A program made the position numbers and the translations under genes. From Arthrobacter caoxuetaonis (GTDB lineage: Bacteria > Actinomycetota > Actinomycetes > Actinomycetales > Micrococcaceae): 64,000 bases of DNA. Below are positions 41,112 to 49,890 of the stretch, piece after piece. A model generated the notes under the pieces. It had not been told where the DNA came from. It saw only the letters and a list, made by a program, of their open reading frames with translations, and searched no databases. The DNA is taken from assembly GCF_023921125.1 (NCBI RefSeq), contig NZ_CP099467.1, forward strand, positions 248,001 to 312,000, read 5' to 3'. How positions within the stretch are numbered: the stretch's first letter is position 1; every line of letters starts with the position of its first letter.

Positions 41112-42430
41112 ACAGCTATGAAGTCCTTGGCGTCGGGCCCGACGCCAGCCACAAGGAAATCAAGAAGGCCTACCGCGCCCTGGCACGACGCACCCATCCC
41201 GATACGGGCGGGGATGCGATGAAGCCGCTCTTCCTGGCAGTTACCAGCGCCTGGGAATCCATTTCCGACCCTGAGAAGCGCGCTGCCTACGACAGCGCCA
41301 ACGGACTCGCTCCCACAGGACCTCCGCCGCAGCCACGGCAGCCGCCCCGTCCGGATCCCGGTGAAGCACCGCGCCATCCGCGGCCCGAGCCTACCCCGGA
41401 ACCGGACTTTGAAGACTTCTGGCCAGCCTCACCTCCTCCTCCCGACCCTGCCGCACAGCCCGGAGCCCGCAGGGCGCCGGCTCCCGAACCTTCCTGGCAT
41501 GAAATCTTCGCCGGGTCCGTCCAGCGAACCCGCCGGGACAAACTCCCCTGGATCATCGGAGTGCTCTTCGCTGCGTGGGCCTCACTGCTGGTCTTCCTGG
41601 GCTTCAGGGAACTGATCCTCTCCGGGCCTGAAGGGGTACTTCCGCGTGCCTCCGGGGTCCTTTCGTACGCCGCCTGCTGGGCGGCCGGCACCTGGCTCTC
41701 CTGCAGGAGGGTGCGCAGCGGCATCGACATCGGATGGGGTCCGCTCACGGCCGCTGCCGTCGGGGCCTTCGCCGTGTGGGTGCTCAACCGCGCCTATCTC
41801 GGGCAGGGAATCGCCGCGGTCCTCTCCGGTCTCGCCCTGAGCCTGACGGCTTCGGCATGGCTGCGGCGGCGCGCAAACCTGAAGAGTGCCGGGCTGGTCC
41901 CGGGCGGAGGAAGGACGACATCGTTCGCCAACCCGTCCGAAAGCGCCGACGAGGCATCAGCCCGTGCCAGGACGCGGGCCGCCCTTGCGGAGGTCCTGAA
42001 TGCTCCCGGCACGAGGCTGCTGGAGAACGCACCGGTGCGCGGGCGTGCGGTACCGATGATCCTGATCAACGGCTCCCGGGTAGCAGTCATTGACGCGCGC
42101 CTGCTGCCGGACTGGATCCATGAGGACCTGACCGGGGATCTGGCCGTTGACGGTGAGAAGGTCATACCGAACATCGACACAAGCATTGCCGGTGACGTCT
42201 CCGCGGTGCGGGCCCATGTCCGCAGCGTACGCGGCTGGCTCATCATCCACCCCTCGGACCGGGGCAGCGCGGAACTGAAGCCGGTACGCGGTGTGGAAGT
42301 GCGGGCCTCCTCCCCTGGTGCGGCGCTAGAGGAGATCGGCAGCTGGCTTGCCGGCACCCGCAGCCCGGGCGTCCTGGACCCTGACCTGGCATACCGGGTC
42401 ATGCGCGGAAGCCTCCCCGCCCTCCGGTAG
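41108..42430 (+). CDS. membrane J-domain (DnaJ-like) protein
   Basis: The 440-residue product begins with a J domain (1-60) including the HPD triad near 28-30 that stimulates Hsp70 ATPase. A Pro-rich linker, three or four membrane helices (about 146-260), and a soluble C-terminal domain (about 290-430) with VIDARLLPDWI and GWLIIHPSD strands follow; this last part recalls NERD-type domains, weakly. It may recruit host DnaK to a membrane complex. GTG 41108 overlaps the leader stop. Confidence 0.75.
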   Translation: MNSYEVLGVGPDASHKEIKKAYRALARRTHPDTGGDAMKPLFLAVTSAWESISDPEKRAAYDSANGLAPTGPPPQPRQPPRPDPGEAPRHPRPEPTPEPDFEDFWPASPPPPDPAAQPGARRAPAPEPSWHEIFAGSVQRTRRDKLPWIIGVLFAAWASLLVFLGFRELILSGPEGVLPRASGVLSYAACWAAGTWLSCRRVRSGIDIGWGPLTAAAVGAFAVWVLNRAYLGQGIAAVLSGLALSLTASAWLRRRANLKSAGLVPGGGRTTSFANPSESADEASARARTRAALAEVLNAPGTRLLENAPVRGRAVPMILINGSRVAVIDARLLPDWIHEDLTGDLAVDGEKVIPNIDTSIAGDVSAVRAHVRSVRGWLIIHPSDRGSAELKPVRGVEVRASSPGAALEEIGSWLAGTRSPGVLDPDLAYRVMRGSLPALR

Positions 42431-42440
42431 CGAAGGGTGC

Positions 42441-42472
42441 GGGAAGGTTTCTGCTGTCCTCCGCACACATAG
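42441..42472 (+). promoter_or_regulatory. class A promoter
   Basis: GGGAAGGTTT, 12 bases, GCACACATAG, five bases to ATG 42478. Confidence 0.6.
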
Positions 42473-42477
42473 CAGGC

Positions 42478-42645
42478 ATGACAAACGACATTCCTGAAAA
42501 CGAAGCAGCTGCCAGTATCGGGACCGCGGTCCTGTGCAACGAGCTGGGCGATCCGGTGATCTCGGAGCTTTCCGAAGACGACGTCTGGACGATCAGCCAG
42601 CTCCAGGACGCCGAAGAGGAGCCGATGCTGCGCGACGCCGCCTGA
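42478..42645 (+). CDS. small acidic protein, 55 aa
   Basis: ATG exactly five bases after the class A box. The 55-residue product (MTNDIPENEAAASIGTAVLC to EEEPMLRDAA) is acidic and probably helical, with no membrane segment. Function unknown. It converges with the zinc-binding gene on the other strand. Confidence 0.5.
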   Translation: MTNDIPENEAAASIGTAVLCNELGDPVISELSEDDVWTISQLQDAEEEPMLRDAA

Positions 42646-42648
42646 CCT

Positions 42649-43047
42649 CTATCCCCGCTGCATCCTCAGGCGTCCGCGCGAGGCCAGGGGGTGCCACGGG
42701 CCGAACAGTGCTGTCGCAGCCTGCGTGACACGGCAGATACGTTCCGGTTCGGGCTCGGCGTACGCTTCCTGGCTCACCGGAGCGGGCATCACGGCCTTCG
42801 GCGCCGGCCGGGCTTCCTCCTGTGCGGGGGCTTCGGCTGCCGGTACTGCCGGAAGGGACTCCCTGCCGGTTCCGGCTGCGCAGAAGGGGCACATGACGTT
42901 CCCGTCGATGACCCAGCCCTCCCTGCGGGCCAGGCGCAGCGAGGCGGTCTGCGGAAAAGCGAACGTCTTTGAAGATTCGTGCTGGCACGGCGCCTCAGCG
43001 TCACCGTCGCACACAAATTTGGTAATGGTAATTGTTTTGATTGACAT
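42649..43047 (-). CDS. putative zinc-binding protein, 132 aa
   Basis: The N-terminal half carries cysteines and a histidine spaced for zinc binding (FVCDGD, PCQH near 20-23, CPFC near 53-56). The middle is Ala/Pro/Glu-rich linker and the end is basic. This could be a small DNA- or protein-binding zinc finger. It has no class A box. The start ATG lies in a lower-GC stretch. It is convergent with the 55-residue gene, only three bases apart. Confidence 0.5.
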   Translation of the reverse strand: MSIKTITITKFVCDGDAEAPCQHESSKTFAFPQTASLRLARREGWVIDGNVMCPFCAAGTGRESLPAVPAAEAPAQEEARPAPKAVMPAPVSQEAYAEPEPERICRVTQAATALFGPWHPLASRGRLRMQRG

Positions 43048-43092
43048 GCTAATTGCCTGATTCCCCGGAAGAGTTAACTAGAAAGTGCGCGT

Positions 43093-43830
43093 TTAGCGCG
43101 TTGTTGCTGCGACGAGTGCCGCCGGCGTGCCCATGAGCCCTGGTCCGTGACCGGGAAGCAGGACCGTCGCGTCGACGGCAGCAATCAGGTCAAGGGCCGA
43201 ACGGGCTCCCTTAAGGTCGTGGTGGAACATGCGGTGGAGCATCTGCGGGCCCCCAAGCCCACTGATGGCATGCCCGGTGACTAATGCGTCTCCGGAGACC
43301 AGAACCCCTAAACCGGGCAGGTGGTATGCAGTATGCCCGGGTGTCATGACCGGAAGCGGTGAACCCGGCAGCTCCCGCAGGCGCTCCTCGGTCCAGACCT
43401 CCGCGGCACTGATGCTGTTCGGTGCGGTCCCGCCGGCCCTGACTGCATGGATGGCCCAGGAAAACACGGCCGGGCGCCACAGGTAGGGCAGCGCGGACAC
43501 GACTGTGACCTGGTATTTCTCCCTGCCCAGCAGTGAATTGTGTTCACCTGGGCTGGAGAGGATCGGTGTTCCGAACTCGTCGGAGAAGTACTGTGCGGCG
43601 CCCGTATGGTCGGTGTGCGCGTGGGTGATGAGCATCGCCCGGGCGTCGGCCGGCGAGAGCCCGAGGCGCCTGATCGAGTCAAGAACGAGGGGCAGGTCGG
43701 CAGGGTAGCCGCCGTCGATGATGGTGAACCCACTGATGCCGCGGATGATGACCCAGTTGGATCCGGGTCCCTGGGCGAGGTAGACCCCGTCGGCGAACTC
43801 AATCGGTGATGCGTCTGCTCGGTGTTTGAT
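43093..43830 (-). CDS. metallo-beta-lactamase-fold hydrolase with apparent ATC start
   Basis: The frame encodes 245 residues with the MBL zinc motif HAHTDH, the loop GDALVTGHAI, HTAYHLPG and a final PGHGPG. The N-terminus (YLAQGPGSNWVII, FTIIDGGYP) is complete only if translation starts upstream of the first ATG. An AAGGAG ribosome site lies seven bases before an ATC codon at 43830 and no ATG, GTG or TTG fits. A sigma-A-type promoter lies just upstream. Such enzymes hydrolyse lactones, thioesters or phosphodiesters; substrate unknown. Confidence 0.65.
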   Translation of the reverse strand: MKHRADASPIEFADGVYLAQGPGSNWVIIRGISGFTIIDGGYPADLPLVLDSIRRLGLSPADARAMLITHAHTDHTGAAQYFSDEFGTPILSSPGEHNSLLGREKYQVTVVSALPYLWRPAVFSWAIHAVRAGGTAPNSISAAEVWTEERLRELPGSPLPVMTPGHTAYHLPGLGVLVSGDALVTGHAISGLGGPQMLHRMFHHDLKGARSALDLIAAVDATVLLPGHGPGLMGTPAALVAATTR

Positions 43831-43854
43831 GGCTGTACTCCTTGTAGTCCCTGG

Positions 43855-43882
43855 ATAATACGCAGGGGATAACGCAGGTCAA
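43855..43882 (-). promoter_or_regulatory. housekeeping sigma-70-type promoter
   Basis: TTGACC, 16 bases, TATTAT, then the ribosome site AAGGAG about 10-15 bases on. It is unlike the A, B and C modules and suggests the MBL gene uses the host sigma factor. Confidence 0.65.
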
Positions 43883-44042
43883 CAGCCGTTCGGGCATCCG
43901 CCAGAAGGCATTCTTTGATAGTCCAACAGCTGGCGCAGGCATCCGCCGGCGGCTCGCTGTGTTGCCAGTATTCCATGCACTTTCATGCAAATCCAAAAAT
44001 GCCGGATGTGACTTGCGCCATGTCCGAAACATTTCGTCCTTT

Positions 44043-44096
44043 GTTTTGTTACATCGTCCGCAATTAGGCCGACTGTAGGTTTTGCTACACCGTTCG
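44043..44096 (+). repeat. two 18-bp direct repeats before the PAS-like gene
   Basis: GTTTTGTTACATCGTCCG (44043-44060) and GTTTTGCTACACCGTTCG (44079-44096) differ at three positions, all C/T, and are 36 bases apart centre to centre. They could be operator sites. The remaining 43831-44177 stretch is lower in GC and holds no gene. Confidence 0.5.
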
Positions 44097-44177
44097 GCAG
44101 GTCACACTTCCGGACTTTCCGCTCAAAGCCGCGTCCGCCCCTGCTCGAGGTCGGCGCGATCTCACTACTGAGGATGG

Positions 44178-45239
44178 ATGCACCCCGTGGACACCATGAC
44201 AGGCACCCAAGGCAAGTGGGTTTTCATTGACGCCCTGATGGAGGACCAGCACCGGCTCCTTAGTATCGGAGCAGATGCCTTCCACGGGGCCAGCGTGCGC
44301 AAGAATTTGGACGAAACAGCCCGGGAGCTGCTCATCCCGCGGATCAAGGCCATCGGCAGGGACAACCCCAGCGTCTGCGAGAAGGTGGAGTACAGGGACG
44401 CGGCCTGGGAGGTCAGGGTCGAAGCGGTCCTCTCCCCCATCAACCTCGAAGTGATTGCCATCCTTGCAGCCTTTGTTCCGGAAGGGGTGCCGTTCCCGGA
44501 GAAGCCCCTTGTTGGTGGCATCGAGTGGCGCATACTGGACACCGGCCGGATTGAAACAGTCTGGGACGAGAACATGTACTCCCTCTATGAGGTCCCCAGG
44601 CCAAGCTTCGGCACCGGCGACATGAACGGCTGGATCACCACGCTCATTGCCCCCGAAGACAGGGCCCGCCTGAAAGTGGTCATTGACGGAGCAATCGCCA
44701 ACCCGGACGGTGAATGCCACTCCGTCACATTCCGGATCCTAACGGGGGCTTCGTCCGAGAGGCCGTCGTCCAAGCAGCTCTGTACGGCTTCAAGAGTCGT
44801 TGTTGACGAGGAAAACAACGTCAAATGGCTGCGCAGTATCGCCCGTGAAATTACGTCACTGCCGGCAGCGGGCCCGCAGGAGATGGACAACCAGAGTGCC
44901 GCGCTCGTCCGTGCCGCCCTGGACCTCATCCACACCAAGGCCATGTTCGCCGTGGACACCGGCACCTGGCAGGTCTTCATGTCCAGTCCGAACTGGCGTC
45001 AGTACGGCCTCCAGGCACCCCTGAACAACTACCTGCCGCATTCCATCCACCCCCAGGACTTCACCGCTTTCGCTGACTGCTGCCTGCAGGGCTGCCCTTC
45101 CAGCGGCGGTGTTATCGTCCGCTGCCGCCAGGAGGACGGTTCGTACCGGCCCTACCGGGTCATCGCCAGCAGCGGGCACTTCAACTCCCAGGGAAAGCGC
45201 TACGTCATCATCTCGGTCAAACCTCCCGAAGACGACTAG
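44178..45239 (+). CDS. PAS-like sensor-type protein, unknown partner
   Basis: The 353-residue product has a helical N-terminus and two segments with PAS-like outline: WRILDTGRIETVWDENMYSLY to LIAPEDRARLKVVI (about 115-205) and AVDTGTWQVFMSSPNWRQYGL to RVIASSGHFNSQGKRYVIISV (about 255-350). No kinase or output domain follows. Related two-PAS proteins occur singly in actinobacteria. It is not preceded by a class A box. The start could also be GTG 44187. Together with the MBL gene it forms a host-promoter-like island. Confidence 0.5.
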   Translation: MHPVDTMTGTQGKWVFIDALMEDQHRLLSIGADAFHGASVRKNLDETARELLIPRIKAIGRDNPSVCEKVEYRDAAWEVRVEAVLSPINLEVIAILAAFVPEGVPFPEKPLVGGIEWRILDTGRIETVWDENMYSLYEVPRPSFGTGDMNGWITTLIAPEDRARLKVVIDGAIANPDGECHSVTFRILTGASSERPSSKQLCTASRVVVDEENNVKWLRSIAREITSLPAAGPQEMDNQSAALVRAALDLIHTKAMFAVDTGTWQVFMSSPNWRQYGLQAPLNNYLPHSIHPQDFTAFADCCLQGCPSSGGVIVRCRQEDGSYRPYRVIASSGHFNSQGKRYVIISVKPPEDD

Positions 45240-45293
45240 GCGCCCGGTCCGCCAGGCGGCAGTCCTCCAGTGGCTGCCGCCCTTTTGGTGTGC

Positions 45294-45325
45294 GTAGAGA
45301 GAGGTTGGCAGTGCCGCACACATAG
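45294..45325 (+). promoter_or_regulatory. class A promoter
   Basis: GTAGAGAGAG, 12 bases, GCACACATAG. It is 49 bases before the ATG at 45375, so this leader is not leaderless. Confidence 0.65.
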
Positions 45326-45374
45326 AGCACAACAACGACCCCCGGCAACAGGCCGGTAAGAAAGTGAGTGCGCT

Positions 45375-45674
45375 ATGAACGTTCAAGAGATCATCTCCAC
45401 CTGGCAGTTCGCTGCAGCCCTGATGGCCGTTGGTGCCGTCCTGATCGCCATCCCCTTCATGATGCGCCCCCTCACCGCTGTCCCGGCCGCCGCAGCACCC
45501 GCTACCGCCCAGCCCGAGGATTCATCCCGTGTCCTGTCCCAGGTCGGGTTCGCAGAAGTCAACGGCACCGTCGTCGCCTTCCGCTCCATGGTCCGCCAGA
45601 GCGATGACCTCTCCGACCAGCAGCTTGCAGCGTTCCGCCGGAACCTGCTCTCAACCTCCAAGGAAGTCGCCTAA
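45375..45674 (+). CDS. small single-helix membrane protein, 99 aa
   Basis: One membrane helix (about 12-30, AALMAVGAVLIAIPFMM) and a soluble C-terminal part (SQVGFAEVNGTVVAFRSMV). No family recognised. It has a class A promoter, a leader with AAGAAAG and a strong terminator, so it is a complete one-gene unit. Confidence 0.6.
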   Translation: MNVQEIISTWQFAAALMAVGAVLIAIPFMMRPLTAVPAAAAPATAQPEDSSRVLSQVGFAEVNGTVVAFRSMVRQSDDLSDQQLAAFRRNLLSTSKEVA

Positions 45675-45688
45675 CACCGGCTCCCCCA

Positions 45689-45721
45689 GCCCCGGCCGGA
45701 ACCCTCCCGGCCGGGGCTTTT
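45689..45721 (+). terminator. Rho-independent terminator
   Basis: An 11-bp stem GCCCCGGCCGG/CCGGCCGGGGC is followed by TTTT. Confidence 0.85.
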
Positions 45722-45729
45722 CCATGCCC

Positions 45730-45761
45730 GGGGAGAGAGACACCGGTGTCCGCACACATAG
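45730..45761 (+). promoter_or_regulatory. class A promoter
   Basis: GGGGAGAGAG, 12 bases, GCACACATAG. It precedes the penicillin-binding protein gene by about 50 bases. Confidence 0.7.
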
Positions 45762-45811
45762 CACCAGGGGCTGATCCGGGCTCCCACGAGCAGTTTCAAG
45801 GAGCACCACCT

Positions 45812-48145
45812 GTGAATAACCCCCGCCATGAGGCGGTAGACCTGGACCAGCTCATCGACGAACCCGCACGGGAACCCGGCCGGAGGGAGTCATCCTTACC
45901 TGCCCGGCTAGGGAAATTCGCCGGAGCGGCAACCGTCATTGCCCTGGCCGCCGGGTCCCTCGTGGCTCCTGCAGCAGTCTTCGGTGCCGGTGCCGCGTCC
46001 TCGGCACTCACCTACTGGGAGCAGCTTCCCACCGAACTGCCGCTGGACGTCGCCCTGCCCCAGCACACCATCCTGCTGGACAAGAACGGCAAGGAGTTCG
46101 CGCGCTTCTACTCCGAGAACCGCATCGACGTGAAGCTCGCCGACATCTCCCCCAACTTCACCGAGGCCCTCGTAGCGACCGAAGATGCGTCCTTCTACGA
46201 GAACGGCGGTGCGGACTTCAAGGGCATCGCCCGGGCTGCCGTAGCGAACCTCATCTCCGACTCCAAGCAGGGCGCTTCGACGATCACCCAGCAGCTCGTG
46301 CAGAACATCCTCATCAACAACGCCCGCGACGAGACCGAAGCCGCCGTCGGCACCGGCACCAGCTACAACGCCAAGCTGCGCGAGATCAAGTACGCCGTGA
46401 ACCTTGAAGAGCAGCTCAGTAAGGACGAGATCCTCAATTCCTACGCCAACACTGTCTACTTCGGACAGGGCGCGTACGGGGTCGAAGCAGCCTCCCGCAT
46501 CTACTTCGGCATCCCTGCCAAGGACCTCACTGCCAGCCAGGCTGCCCTGCTTGTGGGCCTGGTGAAGGGGCCGAACGTCTACGACCCGTTCACCAGCCCG
46601 GACCTGGCCAAGGACCGCCGCAACACCGTCCTCTCCCGCCTTGCAGCCGTCGGCAAGCTCACCCCGGAGCAGTTCGAGGCAGCCGTGGCTGAACCCCTTG
46701 GTGTCCTCCCGGAGCCGGGGAAGATCCGTTCCGGATGCGACCAGTCCGACTACCCGTTCTACTGTGCGCTGGTCCGGAAGGAAATCCTCGAGGACCCCGC
46801 CTTCGGAGCGACCCGGGAAGCACGCGAGGACCGGCTCACCCGCGGCGGCATGACCCTGAAGACCGCCCTTGACCCGAAGGTCATGGAGTCCTCGCAGAAC
46901 GCCGTCCGCGAAGCCCTCGGGGATGGCAGCCGCGGGGCCCTTGGCGTCGCCGTCGTCGTACCCGGCACCGGCGAGATCGCCGGCATCGCACAGAACCGCA
47001 CCTGGGGAGCCGGGGAGAACGCCACGGAAATGGTCTACGCCGACCACATCTTCCAGCCCGGCTCGACCATGAAGCCGATTGCCCTGGCAGCGGCCCTCGA
47101 ACAGGGGATCCCGGCCACCACCCGCTTCAACGCGGTGAGCCCCTACATTCCGGCAGCCCTGGACTTCCCGGTTGGCGGGTACATCAACTACGGAGGCACC
47201 AACTGGGGCAGCATCGACGCCCGCGGCGCCATCAAGGTCTCCTCCAACACGTACTTCATCCAGCTGGTGGAGCGCACCGGCGTCCTCTCCGTTGCCGACA
47301 TGGCAGCACGGCTGGGCATTACGTCCCTGCCGCGGACCGGGGAACGGGCCATCCAGGGCCGGGAAGCTTCACTGGTGCTGGGCGCCTACGAAGTCAGCCC
47401 GATCGAGCTGGCGAACGCCTACGCGGTCTTCGCTTCCGGCGGCGTCGAATGCACCCCGCACACGATCGTCTCCGGTATCCGCACCTCCAGCGGAGAAGAG
47501 ATCGCCACCCCTGACGCCGACTGCCACCAGGCCGTGGCACCGGCCGTTGCCAACACCGTCGGGGATGCCCTGAAGCAGCCGTTCACCGCCGGCGGCACCC
47601 TGGAATCCCTCGGAGGACTGCCCGGACGCGAATCCGGGGCGAAAACCGGTACGACCAACGACTTCGCCGCCAACTGGATCGCAGGCATCACGCCCCAGTA
47701 TTCGACCGCTGTCTGGCTGGGCGACCCCCGCGGAGGCTCCCAGTACCCGCTGACCGAGCTGACGGCCTACGGGAAAACCTTCTACAACCTGACCGGCTCC
47801 GAAGTGGCAGCCCCGGTCTGGAAGGACATCATGACCGGAATCCACAAGGGCCTGCCGGCCAGGGCGATGCCGAAAGCCGACGACGCGGCCACCAGCTCCA
47901 CCACGACCAAGGCCGTCCCGGATGTCCGCGGCATGGGAACGGACGAAGCGGTGACACTGCTCCTCTCGAACAAACTGGTCCCGGTCATCTCCGAAACGAC
48001 AGCGGAACTGAACCTGCTCCACCCTGCCGGAACGGTCGTCAGCCAGACCCCCGCACCGGGCAGCCCGTCCGGGCACCGCCAGGAAGTCGTCCTGACACTC
48101 AGCTCAGGTTCGGCCACCACCATCACCCTTCCGGAAGGCGAGTAA
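45812..48145 (+). CDS. class A penicillin-binding protein with PASTA domain
   Basis: GTG 45812 has an AAGGAG site; the longer frame runs through the promoter. The 777-residue protein has one membrane helix (about 35-65), a GT51 transglycosylase domain (EDASFYENGG, GASTITQQLVQN, FGQGAYGVEAASRIYFG), a transpeptidase with STMK near 418, SSN near 476 and KTGT near 610, and a C-terminal PASTA domain (VPDVRGMGTDEAV). It polymerises and cross-links peptidoglycan outside the cell. Carriage by a mobile element is unusual and may serve wall repair at transfer channels. Confidence 0.9.
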   Translation: MNNPRHEAVDLDQLIDEPAREPGRRESSLPARLGKFAGAATVIALAAGSLVAPAAVFGAGAASSALTYWEQLPTELPLDVALPQHTILLDKNGKEFARFYSENRIDVKLADISPNFTEALVATEDASFYENGGADFKGIARAAVANLISDSKQGASTITQQLVQNILINNARDETEAAVGTGTSYNAKLREIKYAVNLEEQLSKDEILNSYANTVYFGQGAYGVEAASRIYFGIPAKDLTASQAALLVGLVKGPNVYDPFTSPDLAKDRRNTVLSRLAAVGKLTPEQFEAAVAEPLGVLPEPGKIRSGCDQSDYPFYCALVRKEILEDPAFGATREAREDRLTRGGMTLKTALDPKVMESSQNAVREALGDGSRGALGVAVVVPGTGEIAGIAQNRTWGAGENATEMVYADHIFQPGSTMKPIALAAALEQGIPATTRFNAVSPYIPAALDFPVGGYINYGGTNWGSIDARGAIKVSSNTYFIQLVERTGVLSVADMAARLGITSLPRTGERAIQGREASLVLGAYEVSPIELANAYAVFASGGVECTPHTIVSGIRTSSGEEIATPDADCHQAVAPAVANTVGDALKQPFTAGGTLESLGGLPGRESGAKTGTTNDFAANWIAGITPQYSTAVWLGDPRGGSQYPLTELTAYGKTFYNLTGSEVAAPVWKDIMTGIHKGLPARAMPKADDAATSSTTTKAVPDVRGMGTDEAVTLLLSNKLVPVISETTAELNLLHPAGTVVSQTPAPGSPSGHRQEVVLTLSSGSATTITLPEGE

Positions 48146-48148
48146 GAC

Positions 48149-49798
48149 ATGCGCAGGAAACCCACCGGCCGCCAGGGAGTGCTCCTGTTCGGCGGCTCAG
48201 CGGCTGTCGCAGCGGTAGCGGCTGCGGCCACGGCCGTCACGGCCCTGATCGGCTTCCCCGTCCTCGCCGACGACGGTGCACCCCAGGCGGCGCCCGCAGA
48301 AGCCCCGGAAGCCGTTGCTGCCTCATGGACCCAGACGCTGGCTACGACCGTGCTCACCAACGTCCTCCAGGACCCCCTGCCGGGCTGGAAAGCCGAAGGG
48401 GGCCTGCAGCGCGCCGTCGTCGCACCCCTGCCCTACTCGTGCCCGGTCCAGAACTCGGCAGCATCAACCTCCTTGGCCCGGTCCTACACCGTGGGCGGGA
48501 ACCGGATCCGTGTGACCCTGCAGGCCTACACTGCAGGTCTCGGAGCCGAGGCACTGTCCCAGATGCATTCCGGGGCGGCCGTCTGTGCCGGCGCTGAAGG
48601 CGCAGTGGCCCAGTCCCCGATTTACGGCACCGCCCCGGGTCAGGATTCGATGGTCGCCTCGGTCAGCCACGGCGGCCAGCGGACCTCGGTGGCGTCCTTC
48701 CGGGAGGGTGACGTCCTGGTGTTCACGACCGGGTCGAACCAGCAGGGCCTCGTGGACGCCGCCGTGCAGCTTGATAAGTCCCTGTCGACGAAGCTGCAGG
48801 GTATCTGCGCCAACACCCGCTCCTCCGTGGAGGACGCTTCCCGCAGTGTGTTCAGCCTGGCCGGCTACAAGCCGTTCACCAGGAAGGTCACGGTCAGTAT
48901 CCCCGCCGTCGAGCTGCCCTCCACCGCCCCGAAGGCATCCCCGTCAGCCACCGCTTCGGGAACCCCGTCGGCAAAGGCAGAGAAAGCAAAGCCCAAGGCC
49001 AAGGCGCTGACCCCGTATCCGATTCCGGCCCCTGACCTTGTGGACGGTCCCGCAGAGCCCATGGAAGAGCCCGGCTTCCCGGTCTGGCCGCTGATGCCCG
49101 AGCCCCTCGACATGCCCGAGGCGCCCAAGGCTCCCGCAGCTGCCGCTCCCACGCAGAAGAGCTTCCCTGTCCCGGCAGCCGATACGACCGGTCCCGGATG
49201 CGGCTGGGCCTTCACAGGCCAGAAGGCTCCCGGATTCGACGCCGGCCATTCCCGGGACACCGAGAAGAAGCAGTCCGAGCAGGCCCGCAGGGACCTGGAA
49301 GCCGGTGCGAAGGACTGGCAGGAAGACGTCCTGGCGTACTGGAAGTCCTACGACTCGTACAAGGCCGCGGCTGAGAAGTACTCGAAGTACGCGGACAAGG
49401 TCGCTGAAACCAACCGGGCCTGGCGGGTCATCGCGGCGGAGTGGGATGAGTACAACGCGGCCCTGGACGAGTACGAGTCCGACCGTGCCGCCCGGGAAGA
49501 TTTCCTTGACCGGCGTGATGCTGCCCGTGCCGAATACGAGAAGCAGGTGAAGATCTGCTCCCTCCCGGTGCCGTCCGAGGCCCCTGTCCCCCAGGTGCCG
49601 GAGAAGGCCCCGGAACCGTCCCCGACGCCGAGCTCTGCGCCGTCACCTTCCGCTGAGCCTGTCCCGACGGCGGACCCGGCGGAAACCCGTGAGCTGAAGG
49701 TCCGTGACGGGTGCCCTCCGGAGAAGCCGTCCATCCTGACCGAGGATGTGCCGGAGGTTCCGAAGGCACCGGAGAAGCCCCGGGACCCGCGCCCGTAG
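48149..49798 (+). CDS. secreted or membrane-anchored coiled-coil protein
   Basis: The 549-residue product starts four bases after the penicillin-binding protein stop and is probably co-transcribed. It has an N-terminal hydrophobic segment (about 12-35) that is a signal or anchor, a beta-rich domain with four cysteines (SCPVQNSAASTS, AVCAGAEG, GICANTR), a Pro/Ala/Lys linker, a coiled coil (about 370-470, rich in Glu, Lys, Tyr) and a Pro-rich tail. No family is recognised. It may be an envelope partner of the upstream enzyme. Confidence 0.6.
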   Translation: MRRKPTGRQGVLLFGGSAAVAAVAAAATAVTALIGFPVLADDGAPQAAPAEAPEAVAASWTQTLATTVLTNVLQDPLPGWKAEGGLQRAVVAPLPYSCPVQNSAASTSLARSYTVGGNRIRVTLQAYTAGLGAEALSQMHSGAAVCAGAEGAVAQSPIYGTAPGQDSMVASVSHGGQRTSVASFREGDVLVFTTGSNQQGLVDAAVQLDKSLSTKLQGICANTRSSVEDASRSVFSLAGYKPFTRKVTVSIPAVELPSTAPKASPSATASGTPSAKAEKAKPKAKALTPYPIPAPDLVDGPAEPMEEPGFPVWPLMPEPLDMPEAPKAPAAAAPTQKSFPVPAADTTGPGCGWAFTGQKAPGFDAGHSRDTEKKQSEQARRDLEAGAKDWQEDVLAYWKSYDSYKAAAEKYSKYADKVAETNRAWRVIAAEWDEYNAALDEYESDRAAREDFLDRRDAARAEYEKQVKICSLPVPSEAPVPQVPEKAPEPSPTPSSAPSPSAEPVPTADPAETRELKVRDGCPPEKPSILTEDVPEVPKAPEKPRDPRP

Positions 49799-49826
49799 GC
49801 GTCCCGGCGGATCGCCGCACACAGTC
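49795..49826 (+). promoter_or_regulatory. degenerate class A promoter
   Basis: GTAGGCGTCC, 12 bases, GCACACAGTC, four bases to ATG 49831. Confidence 0.4.
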
Positions 49827-49830
49827 GGGC

Positions 49831-49890
49831 ATGAACACTCCCGCGTGCATTTCCGCCATCTTCCGCACCCGCCCGGGGGCCGGCCTGTGA
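49831..49890 (+). CDS. 19-aa leader peptide coupled to the next gene
   Basis: Begins at ATG close behind a class A-like box. MNTPACISAIFRTRPGAGL ends TGA within the GTGA overlap with the membrane protein start. Its arrangement copies that of the J-domain leader at 41025. Confidence 0.45.
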   Translation: MNTPACISAIFRTRPGAGL

